Shown here: piece by piece, positions 34,890-44,631 of the stretch
Numbering within the stretch: the first letter of the stretch is position 1
Layout: the number at the start of each line of letters is the position of its first letter
Assembly (NCBI GenBank): GCA_045126515.1
Contig: JBGVOM010000216.1
Location: 1-64,000, forward strand
DNA: 64,000 nt
Source of the DNA: RUG11237 sp045126515
Lineage (GTDB): Bacteria > Bacillota > Clostridia > Lachnospirales > Lachnospiraceae
Direction of reading: 5' to 3'
The notes under the pieces: generated by a model
What the model saw: the letters and a program-made list of their open reading frames with translations, nothing else
Databases searched by the model: none
What the model was told of the DNA's origin: nothing
Translations under genes and position numbers: made by a program

Positions 34890-36926
34890 ATGAAGTGTCT
34901 TAAATGTGGTGCTGAATTAAGCGAAGATACGAAATTTTGCTCTTATTGTGGAGCTAAAGTGGAAGCACAAACTGAAATACCACCGATTCCGCCTGAAGCT
35001 GAAAAAGCGGAAGAACCTAAAATGGAAGAAAAATATTCTTATCAAAATAATACGATTAATACTACTTCTCTCACTTCAAAACCGACAAGCAATGCTGATA
35101 AGATTAAAACTAAATTTCTTGGCATTTGGAACAAATTAAGCAAATTCGGAAAAATTGCAGCAATCGGTATTACGGTATTTGTGATTCTAGGGCTTGTGGC
35201 TTTCCTTGCAGGCAGAATTTTTGCAGGTATTCTTGCTGTCGTACAAATTGCTATCGTGATAGTTGCAATATTGATGAAAAAGCAGATTATCAAAGTTCCT
35301 AGGACTTGGATACCATTGGTGCCTATTGTGTTGTCTTTCGTGCTCATAGTTCCGTATTTTGGCTTGTTTAAGGTGAATATGGCTGACTACGAAAAATATG
35401 CGTGGAATGAAGTTGTGCTTGCCGATATGCTTCCTAAGCCTAAATCTCCTTATGGCGAAATCATTTCAAATTCAGAAGATTATCTGTCTTTAGACGTAAC
35501 AAAAACAAGTGAAGAGCAATATGGTAAATACATAGAAGACTGCAAAAACAAAGGTTTTACGATTGATGCTGAAACAACGGGAAGCTTTTTCTGTGCTTAC
35601 AATGATAAAGGGTATAAATTGTCACTAAGCTATTATGACAATAAAATGCATATTGGTCTTGATGCCGCTATGGAGTTAGGTACGCTTACTTGGTCTGACA
35701 GTGAAATGGCGAAATTACTTCCTGTTCCTAAATCAACCATTGGAAATATTCGGCAAGATGATGAAAAAGGCTTCGTTGCTTATATTGGTGAAACAACCAT
35801 TGATGAATATAATGCCTATGTGGAAGCTTGTGAAGATAAGGGATTTACTGTTGACGCTAACAAAACAGAAAAACTATATTCAGCTAAGAATGAAGATGCC
35901 TATAAACTTTCGGTTGAGTATAAGGGAAACAATATGATTTACATTTCAGTTGATGAACCGGAATTTGATGTGAGCATTGAAATTGAGTGTGTTGAAAATT
36001 TAATTTTCAGCAAATATGATGTTGAAACATATATTGATGGTGATCATAAAGGAACTATTTCTCATGGTGATAAAGAAAAATATTCTGAAGTATTGACAAA
36101 AGGAAAGCATACAATTAGTTTTCAGAGTGCCGAAGACGATACTCTTGATGGAGAAATTGAAGTTGATATTTCAAAGAGCGAAACACTAAAATTGAAGATT
36201 TCCTGTTCAAGTTCCGGTATTAACATTGATCTAATTGCAGGCACAACAAATGACAATCCGGAAGAAAATAAATCAACTGAAACTGAAGATTCAACAATCG
36301 TTGTAACTATGAGCGAAGATGATTTCATAGGTATGCACTATACCGATGCAGAAGCGAAACTTCGAGAAATGGGTTTCGCAGTGTTTGAATATGAAACCCT
36401 TGAAACCGAAGATATTAACGAACCTGATGATACAATTGGTGCGGTCGAGATAAAAAATTGGGAGTTTGGTAAGGGTGATTTTGCTGTTGGCGATACCTAT
36501 GAAACAGATGCTATTGTTGTTTTGTGGTATTATGTTTGCGATGAACCAGAACCAAATCTGACAGTAGACAACTGTCCAGAACTTGTAGCAATATTGGCTA
36601 ATAAAGCAGAAATAGATGAATCTTATTCTTCTTTTGCTACTAAGTATAATGGTAGAATCATTGAGTTCGATGGTAGAATAGATTACTGCACAAAACACGG
36701 AAATTGTAATACAAGATTTGATTATCTTGTGAGTGCAGGCGATTATGACCCTGACCATCAAATAGGTCCGACATTCAAATTTGAAGATGTAAATTATTCT
36801 GATTTGAATACTGATTTGGAAACTGTAAGCGTTGGTTTGAATGTTCATATTGTAGCAGAGGTAAAATCATTTGATAGCAACAGTGGACTTTTCTATTTGG
36901 AGCCAATTGCAGTAACAAAAAGATAA
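34890..36926 (+). CDS. Zinc-ribbon membrane protein with DUF6591, PASTA-like and DUF4839-like domains
   Basis: 678 residues. An N-terminal zinc ribbon (CLKCGAE..CSYCGAK) and a proline/acidic linker lead to three hydrophobic segments (about 88-160). Two tandem repeats of about 90 residues follow (LPKPKSPYGEI and LPVPKSTIGNI starts), which look like DUF6591. Then come a PEGA-like region, a PASTA-like region (MHYTDAEAKLREMGFAV) and a C-terminal domain (YNGRIIEFDGRIDYC) like DUF4839. Probably a membrane sensor with an external face. RBS AGGAGG. Confidence 0.72.
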   Translation: MKCLKCGAELSEDTKFCSYCGAKVEAQTEIPPIPPEAEKAEEPKMEEKYSYQNNTINTTSLTSKPTSNADKIKTKFLGIWNKLSKFGKIAAIGITVFVILGLVAFLAGRIFAGILAVVQIAIVIVAILMKKQIIKVPRTWIPLVPIVLSFVLIVPYFGLFKVNMADYEKYAWNEVVLADMLPKPKSPYGEIISNSEDYLSLDVTKTSEEQYGKYIEDCKNKGFTIDAETTGSFFCAYNDKGYKLSLSYYDNKMHIGLDAAMELGTLTWSDSEMAKLLPVPKSTIGNIRQDDEKGFVAYIGETTIDEYNAYVEACEDKGFTVDANKTEKLYSAKNEDAYKLSVEYKGNNMIYISVDEPEFDVSIEIECVENLIFSKYDVETYIDGDHKGTISHGDKEKYSEVLTKGKHTISFQSAEDDTLDGEIEVDISKSETLKLKISCSSSGINIDLIAGTTNDNPEENKSTETEDSTIVVTMSEDDFIGMHYTDAEAKLREMGFAVFEYETLETEDINEPDDTIGAVEIKNWEFGKGDFAVGDTYETDAIVVLWYYVCDEPEPNLTVDNCPELVAILANKAEIDESYSSFATKYNGRIIEFDGRIDYCTKHGNCNTRFDYLVSAGDYDPDHQIGPTFKFEDVNYSDLNTDLETVSVGLNVHIVAEVKSFDSNSGLFYLEPIAVTKR

Positions 36927-36985
36927 ATCGAAAATGGTTGATAACAGCATTTCAGGTAAGAATAAGATGATATAGGACACTGAGG

Positions 36986-37129
36986 TTGAATACCTGCCCT
37001 CATTGCAACGAAAGTATAACAGACACTATTTGATTCAGTAGCATTGCTAAGGACTGCGTAACAGAGGTCTGTGATTACGAATGTTCAGAATGCGGTGAAT
37101 GTAGCAATTTGAATGTTAATCTATATTAA
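36986..37129 (+). pseudogene. Zinc-ribbon gene remnant with in-frame stop
   Basis: A single frame from about 36986 reads CPHCNESITDTI, TGA (37031-37033), then FSSIAKDCVTEVCDYECSEC and ends at TAA 37127-37129. Cysteine pairs lie on both sides of the stop, as in a zinc ribbon, so this looks like one small gene broken by a nonsense change. The start is uncertain. Confidence 0.5.
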
Positions 37130-37141
37130 GGAGTGAACACT

Positions 37142-37372
37142 ATGGAATATTGTATTGATTGCGGTGCAGAAATGAAGTATATCGGAAACAGAGAATGGGA
37201 ATGTACCAAGTGCCACACCATTTACGAAATCGAAGGTATCGATTATGATGATGAAGACGAAGATGGTGAGAGATTGAGTGTATACGACGCAGCACCAATT
37301 TGGGCATCACATGGTAAGGATGAGGATTATATGTTCGGTTATACTGAAGAAGAACTCGAAGACGCACTTTAA
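37142..37372 (+). CDS. Small acidic zinc-ribbon protein
   Basis: 76 residues. CIDCGAE..CTKCHT forms one zinc ribbon, followed by an acidic tail (DYDDEDEDGERL). ATG 37142 has AAGGAG 9 nt upstream. Part of the zinc-ribbon cluster; function unknown. Confidence 0.7.
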   Translation: MEYCIDCGAEMKYIGNREWECTKCHTIYEIEGIDYDDEDEDGERLSVYDAAPIWASHGKDEDYMFGYTEEELEDAL

Positions 37373-37386
37373 GGAGGAATGAACAA

Positions 37387-37596
37387 ATGGCAGGTTTAAA
37401 AGGTTGGAAAAAAGCATTGAAAGATGCAGTTGATTATCCGTGGGACAGTGATATTGATTCGGATCATCCCGAATGTCCCAACTGCGGCAACATAATGGAT
37501 TTTAATGGTCACGATGATATGGGGGATTTCGCTTTTGGTGAAGGCTACTGGGAATGTGGCAGTTGTGGCTTCAAAGTAACTGAGAACGATCTGTAA
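37387..37596 (+). CDS. Small zinc-ribbon protein
   Basis: 69 residues. CPNCGNI..CGSCGFK forms one zinc ribbon after an Asp-rich stretch. RBS AAGGAGGAATG. It is the last gene of the cluster and is followed by a terminator. Confidence 0.7.
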   Translation: MAGLKGWKKALKDAVDYPWDSDIDSDHPECPNCGNIMDFNGHDDMGDFAFGEGYWECGSCGFKVTENDL

Positions 37597-37640
37597 TACA
37601 TATATATTAATCTGAGAAACAAATGTATGTCCAAATGCAA

Positions 37641-37678
37641 AAACTCCTTACTTCCCGGTGTGGTGGTAAGGAGTTTTT
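37641..37678 (+). terminator. Rho-independent terminator of the zinc-ribbon cluster
   Basis: AAACTCCTTAC (37641-37651) pairs with GTAAGGAGTTT (37666-37676), followed by T-rich sequence. Confidence 0.85.
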
Positions 37679-37756
37679 ATACCCATATCCTCCATGACAA
37701 TACATGAGTCACGTTTGCAGGGATGTGCATTTTTGCATCCATTTTATGACTGATTT

Positions 37757-38407
37757 CTAATAATATCCCCTTGCTTCCCTCCATCCCCTCACATAACATC
37801 TGATTCCAACATAGACTGCCTGCACGAGTAACAGAATAAGCAGGATATTTAACGGCAGTATCGTCTTTATCCATTTTCCAAAGAAAATCACAGCCACAAT
37901 ACTTGCCAGCGTCACCATTATAGTAAGTATGTCCATGCAGTTCCTCTTGTAAAGCCTGGCAATCTTTATTCCCGCAAAAACCGCCAATGCTCCGGTACCT
38001 GCCGCACAGCCGCCGGCAATCAGTATCATTGTCAGCCAATACACAATTCCTGCAATGGCGGTATTTGAGATTCTGTTACTAATCTGTGCAGCCGCTTTCC
38101 CTGCATGGATAACCCATCCTGAAGCCATCTGCAAAAATCCCCATGATTTATTGAGGAATATCCTGCAATCAGAAATAAATGCTTCCGACTGCACCGCCTG
38201 AAAGATGGTGGTTGTAAGAGAGTACCATACTAGCAGGAACATTGTGGTTCCATACCTGGCAGTTTTTGCCTTGTACCTGCCTGCAAGTTTTTCCCTCTGC
38301 CTTTCGTACTTATCCTTCGCTTTCTGGCAGGCTGTTTGGTTACAGATTCTACATTTTTCATAGAGTACCGGCTTTTCAACCGGTACCTCTACTTTCTTCT
38401 GGTGCAT
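37757..38407 (-). pseudogene. DUF6040-type mobile-element membrane protein, 5'-truncated
   Basis: The open frame gives 216 residues. VEVPVEKPVLYEKCRICNQT and the following KAKDKYERQREKL are normally internal in this ICE-associated family. Several hydrophobic segments follow. The ATG at 38407 lacks a ribosome binding site. The 5' end abuts, head to head, the truncated oxidase gene on the other strand. It is a remnant of an integrated element. Confidence 0.6.
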
Positions 38408-40197
38408 CAGGGCATAATCCAGGTAAGGAGCTTAAAATTGGAACGAAAGCGGTGATTCGAAGAAAAAATGGAACTTCGTTTCGAGAGTTTGCCTTATTTG
38501 TTCATGACTTTGCCCTTTTGTTTGACAGAGAAGGCAATGCTTTAAATCCGCCGAAGGTTCCGGGTTCTCATGACGATCCGGGTGTTATGGGAATCAATTA
38601 TCGCTGTGAACCTATGAGAGAAAGGCTAAAATGTCACAAGGATGCAGCCTATGTATTTAGTTCCATTATCCATGGGGATCCTGCCACACCGATATTAGAA
38701 ACTTATCCGGGAGATGAAATCATCATACGTCTTTTAGACGGCGCCCATGAAGAACAGCATTGTTTCAATATTACAGGTATGTCCTGGCGAAAAGAGATTG
38801 CTGACATTCACTCACCAATGACAGCCTCTCAAACCATCGGAATTTCAGAAGTCTTTAATGTAAGAATCGAAGAAGGATATGGTCCCGGGGATTATCTGTA
38901 TTATTATGGCGGTATTGATGACGTATGGCTTGGTCTGTGGGGAATTATCCGGGTTTATGGTAAAGTGTGCAAAAAGTTGAAACCATTGTGTAAACCTACG
39001 AATCAGATTTTCCCTTTACCTCCATGTCCGGGAAAGGGTGCGGTAATCAGAAAATATGAAATTGCGGCAATTCAGACAAAGATTCAATACAATAAGCATG
39101 GAGACCATGATCCCAATGGACTGGTGTTTGTTCCGGTAGAAGACGTGGCGTTGGTACTTTCCGGAAAGAAAAATCCAAAACCATTAATTCTACGTGCCAA
39201 CGCAGGGGATTGGATAGAGGTGACACTGCACAACATGTTTTCCAAAAAGGAGCCTATTCCTTATTTTGATTATCCGAAAGTACCGCTGGATATGGAATAT
39301 CAGCCTTCAGAGAGAGTTTCCTTAAATCCCCAGTTTTTGCAGTATGATAATCTGTGTGATTCAGGAATTAATGTAGGATATAACAATAAAGAACAGACGG
39401 TGGGACCGGGGGAAAGCAAAAAATACCTGTGGTATGCGGATAAAGAATATGGTGCTTGCAATGTGCAGTCCTTTGGTGATTTGAGAAATCACAGGTATCA
39501 CGGATTGTTTGGAGCTATCATTATAGAACCGGTGGGAGCAAAATGGTATGGTGATACATGGATGAAAGAAAATATTTATGAGGAGCAGGCAGTGATAGAA
39601 GCATCGGGTGTGGAGACTTTCCGGGAATTTGTAGTCCTGATACAAAATGGTATCCGCCTTCTGGATGAAAATGGAGAGTTGATTCAAACAACAGCGACAG
39701 AGCCTGGAGAGGAACCGGATGCAGAGGACACCGGGGAGAAGGAATATAATTACCGTTCTGAGCGGTTTGCTAACCGGTTAAAAAGAAATTCCGCAATTTC
39801 ACAGGTATTTAGCAGCAGGGTACATGGAGATCCGGCAACGCCTGTGTTTAAAGCATATTCCGGGGAACGTGTTATTTTCAGAACCCTGATGCCTGCAGAT
39901 AAGCCAAGAAATGTTAGTTTTGCAGTTCATGGGCATCAATGGAAAGAGCAACCGGAGGACTATTATTCCAGACGAATTCCCCTACAGGGAGCTGTCAGCA
40001 TAGGAAACAAATTTGATATAGAATTAGAAGACGGCGCCTCCTGTCCGGGAGATTATCTGTATCGTTCGGGAAGTTTAAAGTGGGATGTGGAATCCGGCAT
40101 GTGGGGAATTTTCAGGGTGATGAAGGAAAGCCTGAAGTGTAAGTGTGTGAATAAGTGCAGGAAGATGGCTTGCTGTTGGGGGAAGAGAGGGAAGTAG
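38404..40197 (+). pseudogene. Multicopper-oxidase-like gene, 5' end lost
   Basis: Homologous-looking sequence begins at about 38404 (ASGHNPGKELKIGTK) and runs to the stop. It includes FREFALFVHDFALLFDREGN, HGDPATP twice and VHGHQWKEQ, i.e. repeated cupredoxin-type units. The open frame extends back to 38242 only by reading antisense through the DUF6040 gene, and no start codon with a ribosome binding site is present. The first unit has NITGMSW where a HGHxW copper-ligand motif would be expected. Probably inactive. Confidence 0.65.
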
Positions 40198-40361
40198 GTA
40201 ATAATTGCTAATTTAGTGAAGTTGTTTGTGTTGTTTGGGAGTAGTGTAAAATCGTAGATTATTAAAACATAACGTAGTCCCTCTGTTCTAACGAACAAAA
40301 TTAGCATTTTGTAGAAAAAATATGCTTGTACAGATAGGAGTATAGGTTGTATAATTAGATA

Positions 40362-40449
40362 AAATAAAAAAGGCTAAAAAGCCTTTTTTAAAGCACCAAT
40401 GTGCGTAAACAATGTCGGTTAAAACCTTATTTGCACTCACCTTGTAAGC
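40362..40449 (-). ncRNA. tracrRNA candidate for the type II-A locus
   Basis: On the minus strand, GCTTACAAGGT (40449-40439) pairs with ACCTTGTAAGT of the CRISPR repeat (one G-U). After a 4-nt bulge, CAAAT (40433-40429) pairs with the repeat start GTTTG. This upper stem, bulge and lower stem are the known crRNA:tracrRNA duplex plan. A nexus-like AAGGTTTTAACCG hairpin, a GCACATTGGTGC hairpin and the terminator AAAAAAGGCTTTTTAGCC plus T run follow. It reads away from cas9. Confidence 0.8.
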
Positions 40450-40452
40450 AAT

Positions 40453-40480
40453 ATTATAATAACATATATTCATAGGTAAA
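40453..40480 (-). promoter_or_regulatory. Probable tracrRNA promoter
   Basis: Minus strand TTTACC (40480-40475), 16 bp, TATAAT (40458-40453). The predicted start is at the beginning of the anti-repeat. Confidence 0.55.
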
Positions 40481-40524
40481 TGCAAGAGAAAAAATCATAC
40501 AGAGATAAGAATAGGGGGATAAAA

Positions 40525-43500
40525 ATGGGTAAAAAAATGTATGTGGGAATCGATATGGGAACAAATTCAGTGGGGATGGCAGTAACGGATGAAACCTATA
40601 ATTTGTATAGGGTAAAAGGGAAGGACTTTTGGTGTTCAAGAGTATTTGGAGAAGCTAATACTGCGGTTGAGAGAAGAACTAATCGAATATCGAGAAGAAG
40701 ACGGCAGAGGGAAATGGCTAGACAGGGTGTTTTACGTGAACTGTTTTCAGACGAAATAAATAAGGTGGACGAAGGATTTTTTTCAAGACTTGATGAGTCA
40801 AAGTACCATATGGAGGATAGGGATAATCAGCAACCATATGCTTTGTTTGCAGATAGTGGGTATACGGATAAAAATTATTTTAACGATTATCCTACAATAT
40901 TTCATTTACGTAATGAATTGCTTCATCCTAAAAGGGATGCATATGATGTGCGATTAGTATATTTGGCTATTGCAAATATGTTTAAGCATAGGGGAAACTT
41001 TCTGAATGAGACACTTGAGGTGGAAAAAATAACGTCTAGTGCAGAAGAGGTATATCAGCTTCTTGTAGAAGCGGCTATGATGTATTCTATAGAATTGCCG
41101 GTAAGTATAGACGCGGAAAAACTAGTGAATATCATTGGAGAAAAAGGTGTTTCTAGAAGTAAACACTTAGAAAATGTTAGCGAATATCTTGGTGTGTCTA
41201 AAAAATGCAAGCAAGCATACGAGATACTAAAGATGGTTTGTGGTATGAGTGGAATCCTTTTTAATATATATGGTGAAGATGTAATTGATGAGGAAAACAA
41301 AAAGTTTAGTTTGAATTTTAGAGATAGTAACTATGAGGAGAAAGAAGCTCAAGCATTAGAATTTTTAGGTGATGATTATTTTGAGTTGTTAGAGGTGATA
41401 AAAGAGCTTCACGATATTGGTATGCTTTCAAGTATTATAAAGGGGCACAAATATCTTTCTGAGTCTAGAGTAGAGCTTTATGAGGAACATAAGAAGGATC
41501 TTGATATGCTTCAAGGTGTTATGAAAAAGTATGATATGAAAGCCTATGATGAGATGTTCAGAGTTATGAAAGAGGGCAATTACAGTGCTTATGTAGGTAG
41601 CGTTAATGCACTTGGTAAAAAGATAAGAAGAAACGGAGGAAAGGGTAGGTCACAGGAAGATTTTTACAAAGGTGTAAAAGCGGCACTCAAGAATTTCCCA
41701 GAGAATGATGAAGATGTAAAAGTTATACTAGCTAAGATAGAAAACGAAACATTTATGCCAAAACAGCTGACAGCTTCTAATGGTGTTATTCCGAATCAGT
41801 TACATGCATCTGAAATGAAAGCTATACTTACAAATGCGGAAAAGTACTTGCCTTTTTTACTTGATAAAGATGAATCAGGTCTTACTGTTTCTCAAAGGAT
41901 AGTGGAGTTATTTACATTCCACATACCTTATTATGTTGGTCCAATAGGTGCTAGCGGCGATAATGTATGGGCAAGAAGAAGACCGGGAGAGGAAAAGGGA
42001 AAAGTCTATCCATGGAATTTCGAACAAAAAATAGACACGCAGGGTGCAGCAGAAGAATTTATAGGCAGAATGGTTAGGCATTGTACATATCTTACAGGTG
42101 AGCGTACATTGCCAAAGCAGTCACTTCTATATGAAAAGTTTATGGTGTTAAACGAATTAAATAATCTTAAAATAAATGGAGCAAAGCTAGAGGTATCTGT
42201 AAAACAGGGAATCTACGATAATCTTTTTAGAAATGGAAAAAAGGTTACGATAAATATGCTAAAAGCTTATTTATACAATAATTCTATCATAGCATCAAAG
42301 GATGATATTGTAATTACTGGTATTGATGCTGGATTTAATGCGTCATTAACTTCAGTTGGCAAGTTTAGAGGAGTATTAGGAGATGACCTGTTTACTGATG
42401 AAAATCAGGCAATGGTAGAAAAAATTATATTTTGGGGAACTGTGTATGGTAATGATAAGAAGTTCTTAAAAGAGAGAATAGAAACTGAGTATAAAGGAAG
42501 ATTAACGATTGAACAGATAAAACGTATTGTCGGGTTCAAATTTAATGGTTGGGGAAAATTGTCTAAGACCTTTTTGGAGCTTCCTGGCAATTGCGAATGT
42601 GGTGAGTGTTCAATTATACAAGCACTTTGGGAAACAAACCATAATCTTATGGAGCTTTTATCGGAACAATATGGTTTTAAGAAAAATCTGGATGCAATGT
42701 CAAATGATGTGGAAAAGCCACTTCGTGATTGGACAATAGAAGATTTGGATGGAAAATACTTATCTGCCCCTGTAAAGCGTATGATATGGCAGACAATGAA
42801 GATGTTAAGAGAGGTTTGTGAATTAACAGGGAAAGAACCGGATAAAGTATTCGTTGAGATGCCGAGAGAACGTGAGAAAAATCCTATACGTAAAGATTCT
42901 AGAAAGAAGAAATTGATTGAATTATATTCAGCGCTTAAGAGTGAACAAAAGTCATGGGCTGAGCTAAAGATAAGAGAAATTGAAGGAAAGAGTGAGGCAG
43001 ACTTTAGAATAAAGAAGTTGTATCTATATTATTTACAACAAGGGAAGTGTATGTATAGTGGTGAAAAAATAGAATTGAGTGACCTTGTTAATAATAACCT
43101 TTATGATATAGACCATATATATCCAAGACACTTTATAAAAGACGACAGTATGGAGAATAATCTGGTGCTTGTGAAAAAGGAAATTAATAATCACAAAAGT
43201 GATACTTTTCCATTAGAAAAAGGTATACAGAGGAATATGGCAGGATTCTGGAAAACATTATGTGAACGAGGATTTATTACAAAAGAAAAGTATAACAGAC
43301 TGACGCGTACGGAAGCCTTTACTGACGAAGAAAAAGCTGCGTTTATTAGCAGACAGTTAGTAGAGACGCGGCAGGGAACGAAAGCTATAACGCAGGTTTT
43401 GAAACAAGCGTTTCCGAACACACAGGTTATATTTGTAAAGGCTGGTATTGTGAGTGATTTTAGAAAGAAATTCGAAATAAACAAGGTAAGAGCATTGAAT

Positions 43501-44631
43501 GATACTCATCATGCAAAAGATGCATACCTGAATATAGTTGTGGGAAATACATATTATACGAAGTTTACCAGTAATCCAATCAATTTTATAAAAGATGCAA
43601 CAAAGAATCCTAAGGACGATTTCTTTAAGTACAATATGGATAAAATATTTGATTATAATGTAAGCAGAAATGGGGAAAATGCATGGGTGGCTGATAATGG
43701 AATATCAAAGAAACAGGTTCTTAGCGTGGTCAATAGAAATACTGTGACAATAACCAGAAAGACAGAAGAGTATCATGGTGCATTGTCTAATAAAGCGACA
43801 GTTTGGGGGAAAGATAAAGCTAAGGGAAATCCAGAGGCTTATATGCCAGTTAAATCCAAGGATGCTAAGGCTCAGGACGTTACAAAGTATGGAGGTATTA
43901 CATCAATAGCAAATTCTGGATATACACTTATAGAGTACACAATTAAAGGAAAGAAAGTAAGAAGTCTGGAGGCTTTACCTGTATATTTGGGAAAAAGTAA
44001 TACTCTGACAAAGGAGAAAATCTTAGTTTATATGTCAGAGGCTCTTCGTAAGGAGTATGTGGGTAAAGAGGTCTCAGATTTAAGAGTATGTGTACCATTT
44101 ATTCCTCAAAAGTCAAAGGTTAGGATAGACGGCTTTGATTACTATTTGGGTGGAAAAACAGGAAATTCTATTTATTTAAATAATGATGTGCCACTTTATC
44201 TATCATATGGTGATGAAGAATACTTGAGAAAGATAATAAAAGCGATAGAAAAAGCGAATTATGAAGAAAGGGATAAGGGGGGCAATGTGATTATTACAAA
44301 AGAAAAGAATAATGCACTTTTTAAGACGTTAGAATTAAAGCTTAATAGTAAGCCGTATAATAATAACAGATGGAATATATATAAGACGATGGAAGGAAAA
44401 GAAGATGTATTCAAAGAGTTAGATATTGAGGAACAGTGTTTTGTTATAAATCAGATTATATATTGGATTAATTCGACTACTCAGAATGTTAATCTGAAGA
44501 ATTTGAAAGGTAGTGAGCATGCAGGAACATTGGTTTTGAATAAAAAAATATCAGAGTGTAATGAATTTACTCTTATTCATCAGTCGATAACAGGTATGTA
44601 TGAAAGAAAAATAGACCTGTTAGCGATATGA
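40525..44631 (+). CDS. cas9: CRISPR-associated endonuclease Cas9 (type II-A)
   Basis: 1368 residues. RuvC-I YVGIDMGTNSVGMAV, arginine-rich bridge helix RTNRISRRRRQREMARQG, RuvC-II VFVEMPRE, HNH YDIDHIYPRHFIKDDSMENN (catalytic His present) and RuvC-III THHAKDAYLNIVVGN are all intact. The C-terminal 300 residues would hold the PAM-interacting domain. It cuts DNA matching a spacer, guided by crRNA and tracrRNA. ATG 40525 after AGGGGGAT is preferred over an upstream ATG at 40480. It overlaps cas1 by 4 bases. The PAM cannot be read from this window. Confidence 0.97.
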   Translation: MGKKMYVGIDMGTNSVGMAVTDETYNLYRVKGKDFWCSRVFGEANTAVERRTNRISRRRRQREMARQGVLRELFSDEINKVDEGFFSRLDESKYHMEDRDNQQPYALFADSGYTDKNYFNDYPTIFHLRNELLHPKRDAYDVRLVYLAIANMFKHRGNFLNETLEVEKITSSAEEVYQLLVEAAMMYSIELPVSIDAEKLVNIIGEKGVSRSKHLENVSEYLGVSKKCKQAYEILKMVCGMSGILFNIYGEDVIDEENKKFSLNFRDSNYEEKEAQALEFLGDDYFELLEVIKELHDIGMLSSIIKGHKYLSESRVELYEEHKKDLDMLQGVMKKYDMKAYDEMFRVMKEGNYSAYVGSVNALGKKIRRNGGKGRSQEDFYKGVKAALKNFPENDEDVKVILAKIENETFMPKQLTASNGVIPNQLHASEMKAILTNAEKYLPFLLDKDESGLTVSQRIVELFTFHIPYYVGPIGASGDNVWARRRPGEEKGKVYPWNFEQKIDTQGAAEEFIGRMVRHCTYLTGERTLPKQSLLYEKFMVLNELNNLKINGAKLEVSVKQGIYDNLFRNGKKVTINMLKAYLYNNSIIASKDDIVITGIDAGFNASLTSVGKFRGVLGDDLFTDENQAMVEKIIFWGTVYGNDKKFLKERIETEYKGRLTIEQIKRIVGFKFNGWGKLSKTFLELPGNCECGECSIIQALWETNHNLMELLSEQYGFKKNLDAMSNDVEKPLRDWTIEDLDGKYLSAPVKRMIWQTMKMLREVCELTGKEPDKVFVEMPREREKNPIRKDSRKKKLIELYSALKSEQKSWAELKIREIEGKSEADFRIKKLYLYYLQQGKCMYSGEKIELSDLVNNNLYDIDHIYPRHFIKDDSMENNLVLVKKEINNHKSDTFPLEKGIQRNMAGFWKTLCERGFITKEKYNRLTRTEAFTDEEKAAFISRQLVETRQGTKAITQVLKQAFPNTQVIFVKAGIVSDFRKKFEINKVRALNDTHHAKDAYLNIVVGNTYYTKFTSNPINFIKDATKNPKDDFFKYNMDKIFDYNVSRNGENAWVADNGISKKQVLSVVNRNTVTITRKTEEYHGALSNKATVWGKDKAKGNPEAYMPVKSKDAKAQDVTKYGGITSIANSGYTLIEYTIKGKKVRSLEALPVYLGKSNTLTKEKILVYMSEALRKEYVGKEVSDLRVCVPFIPQKSKVRIDGFDYYLGGKTGNSIYLNNDVPLYLSYGDEEYLRKIIKAIEKANYEERDKGGNVIITKEKNNALFKTLELKLNSKPYNNNRWNIYKTMEGKEDVFKELDIEEQCFVINQIIYWINSTTQNVNLKNLKGSEHAGTLVLNKKISECNEFTLIHQSITGMYERKIDLLAI

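Noticed and set aside
38242..38403. N-terminal extension of the oxidase-like open frame (MWFHTWQFLPC...)
   Set aside because: It is the antisense of the DUF6040 gene, has no ribosome binding site and does not resemble the oxidase family, so the gene is treated as 5'-truncated.
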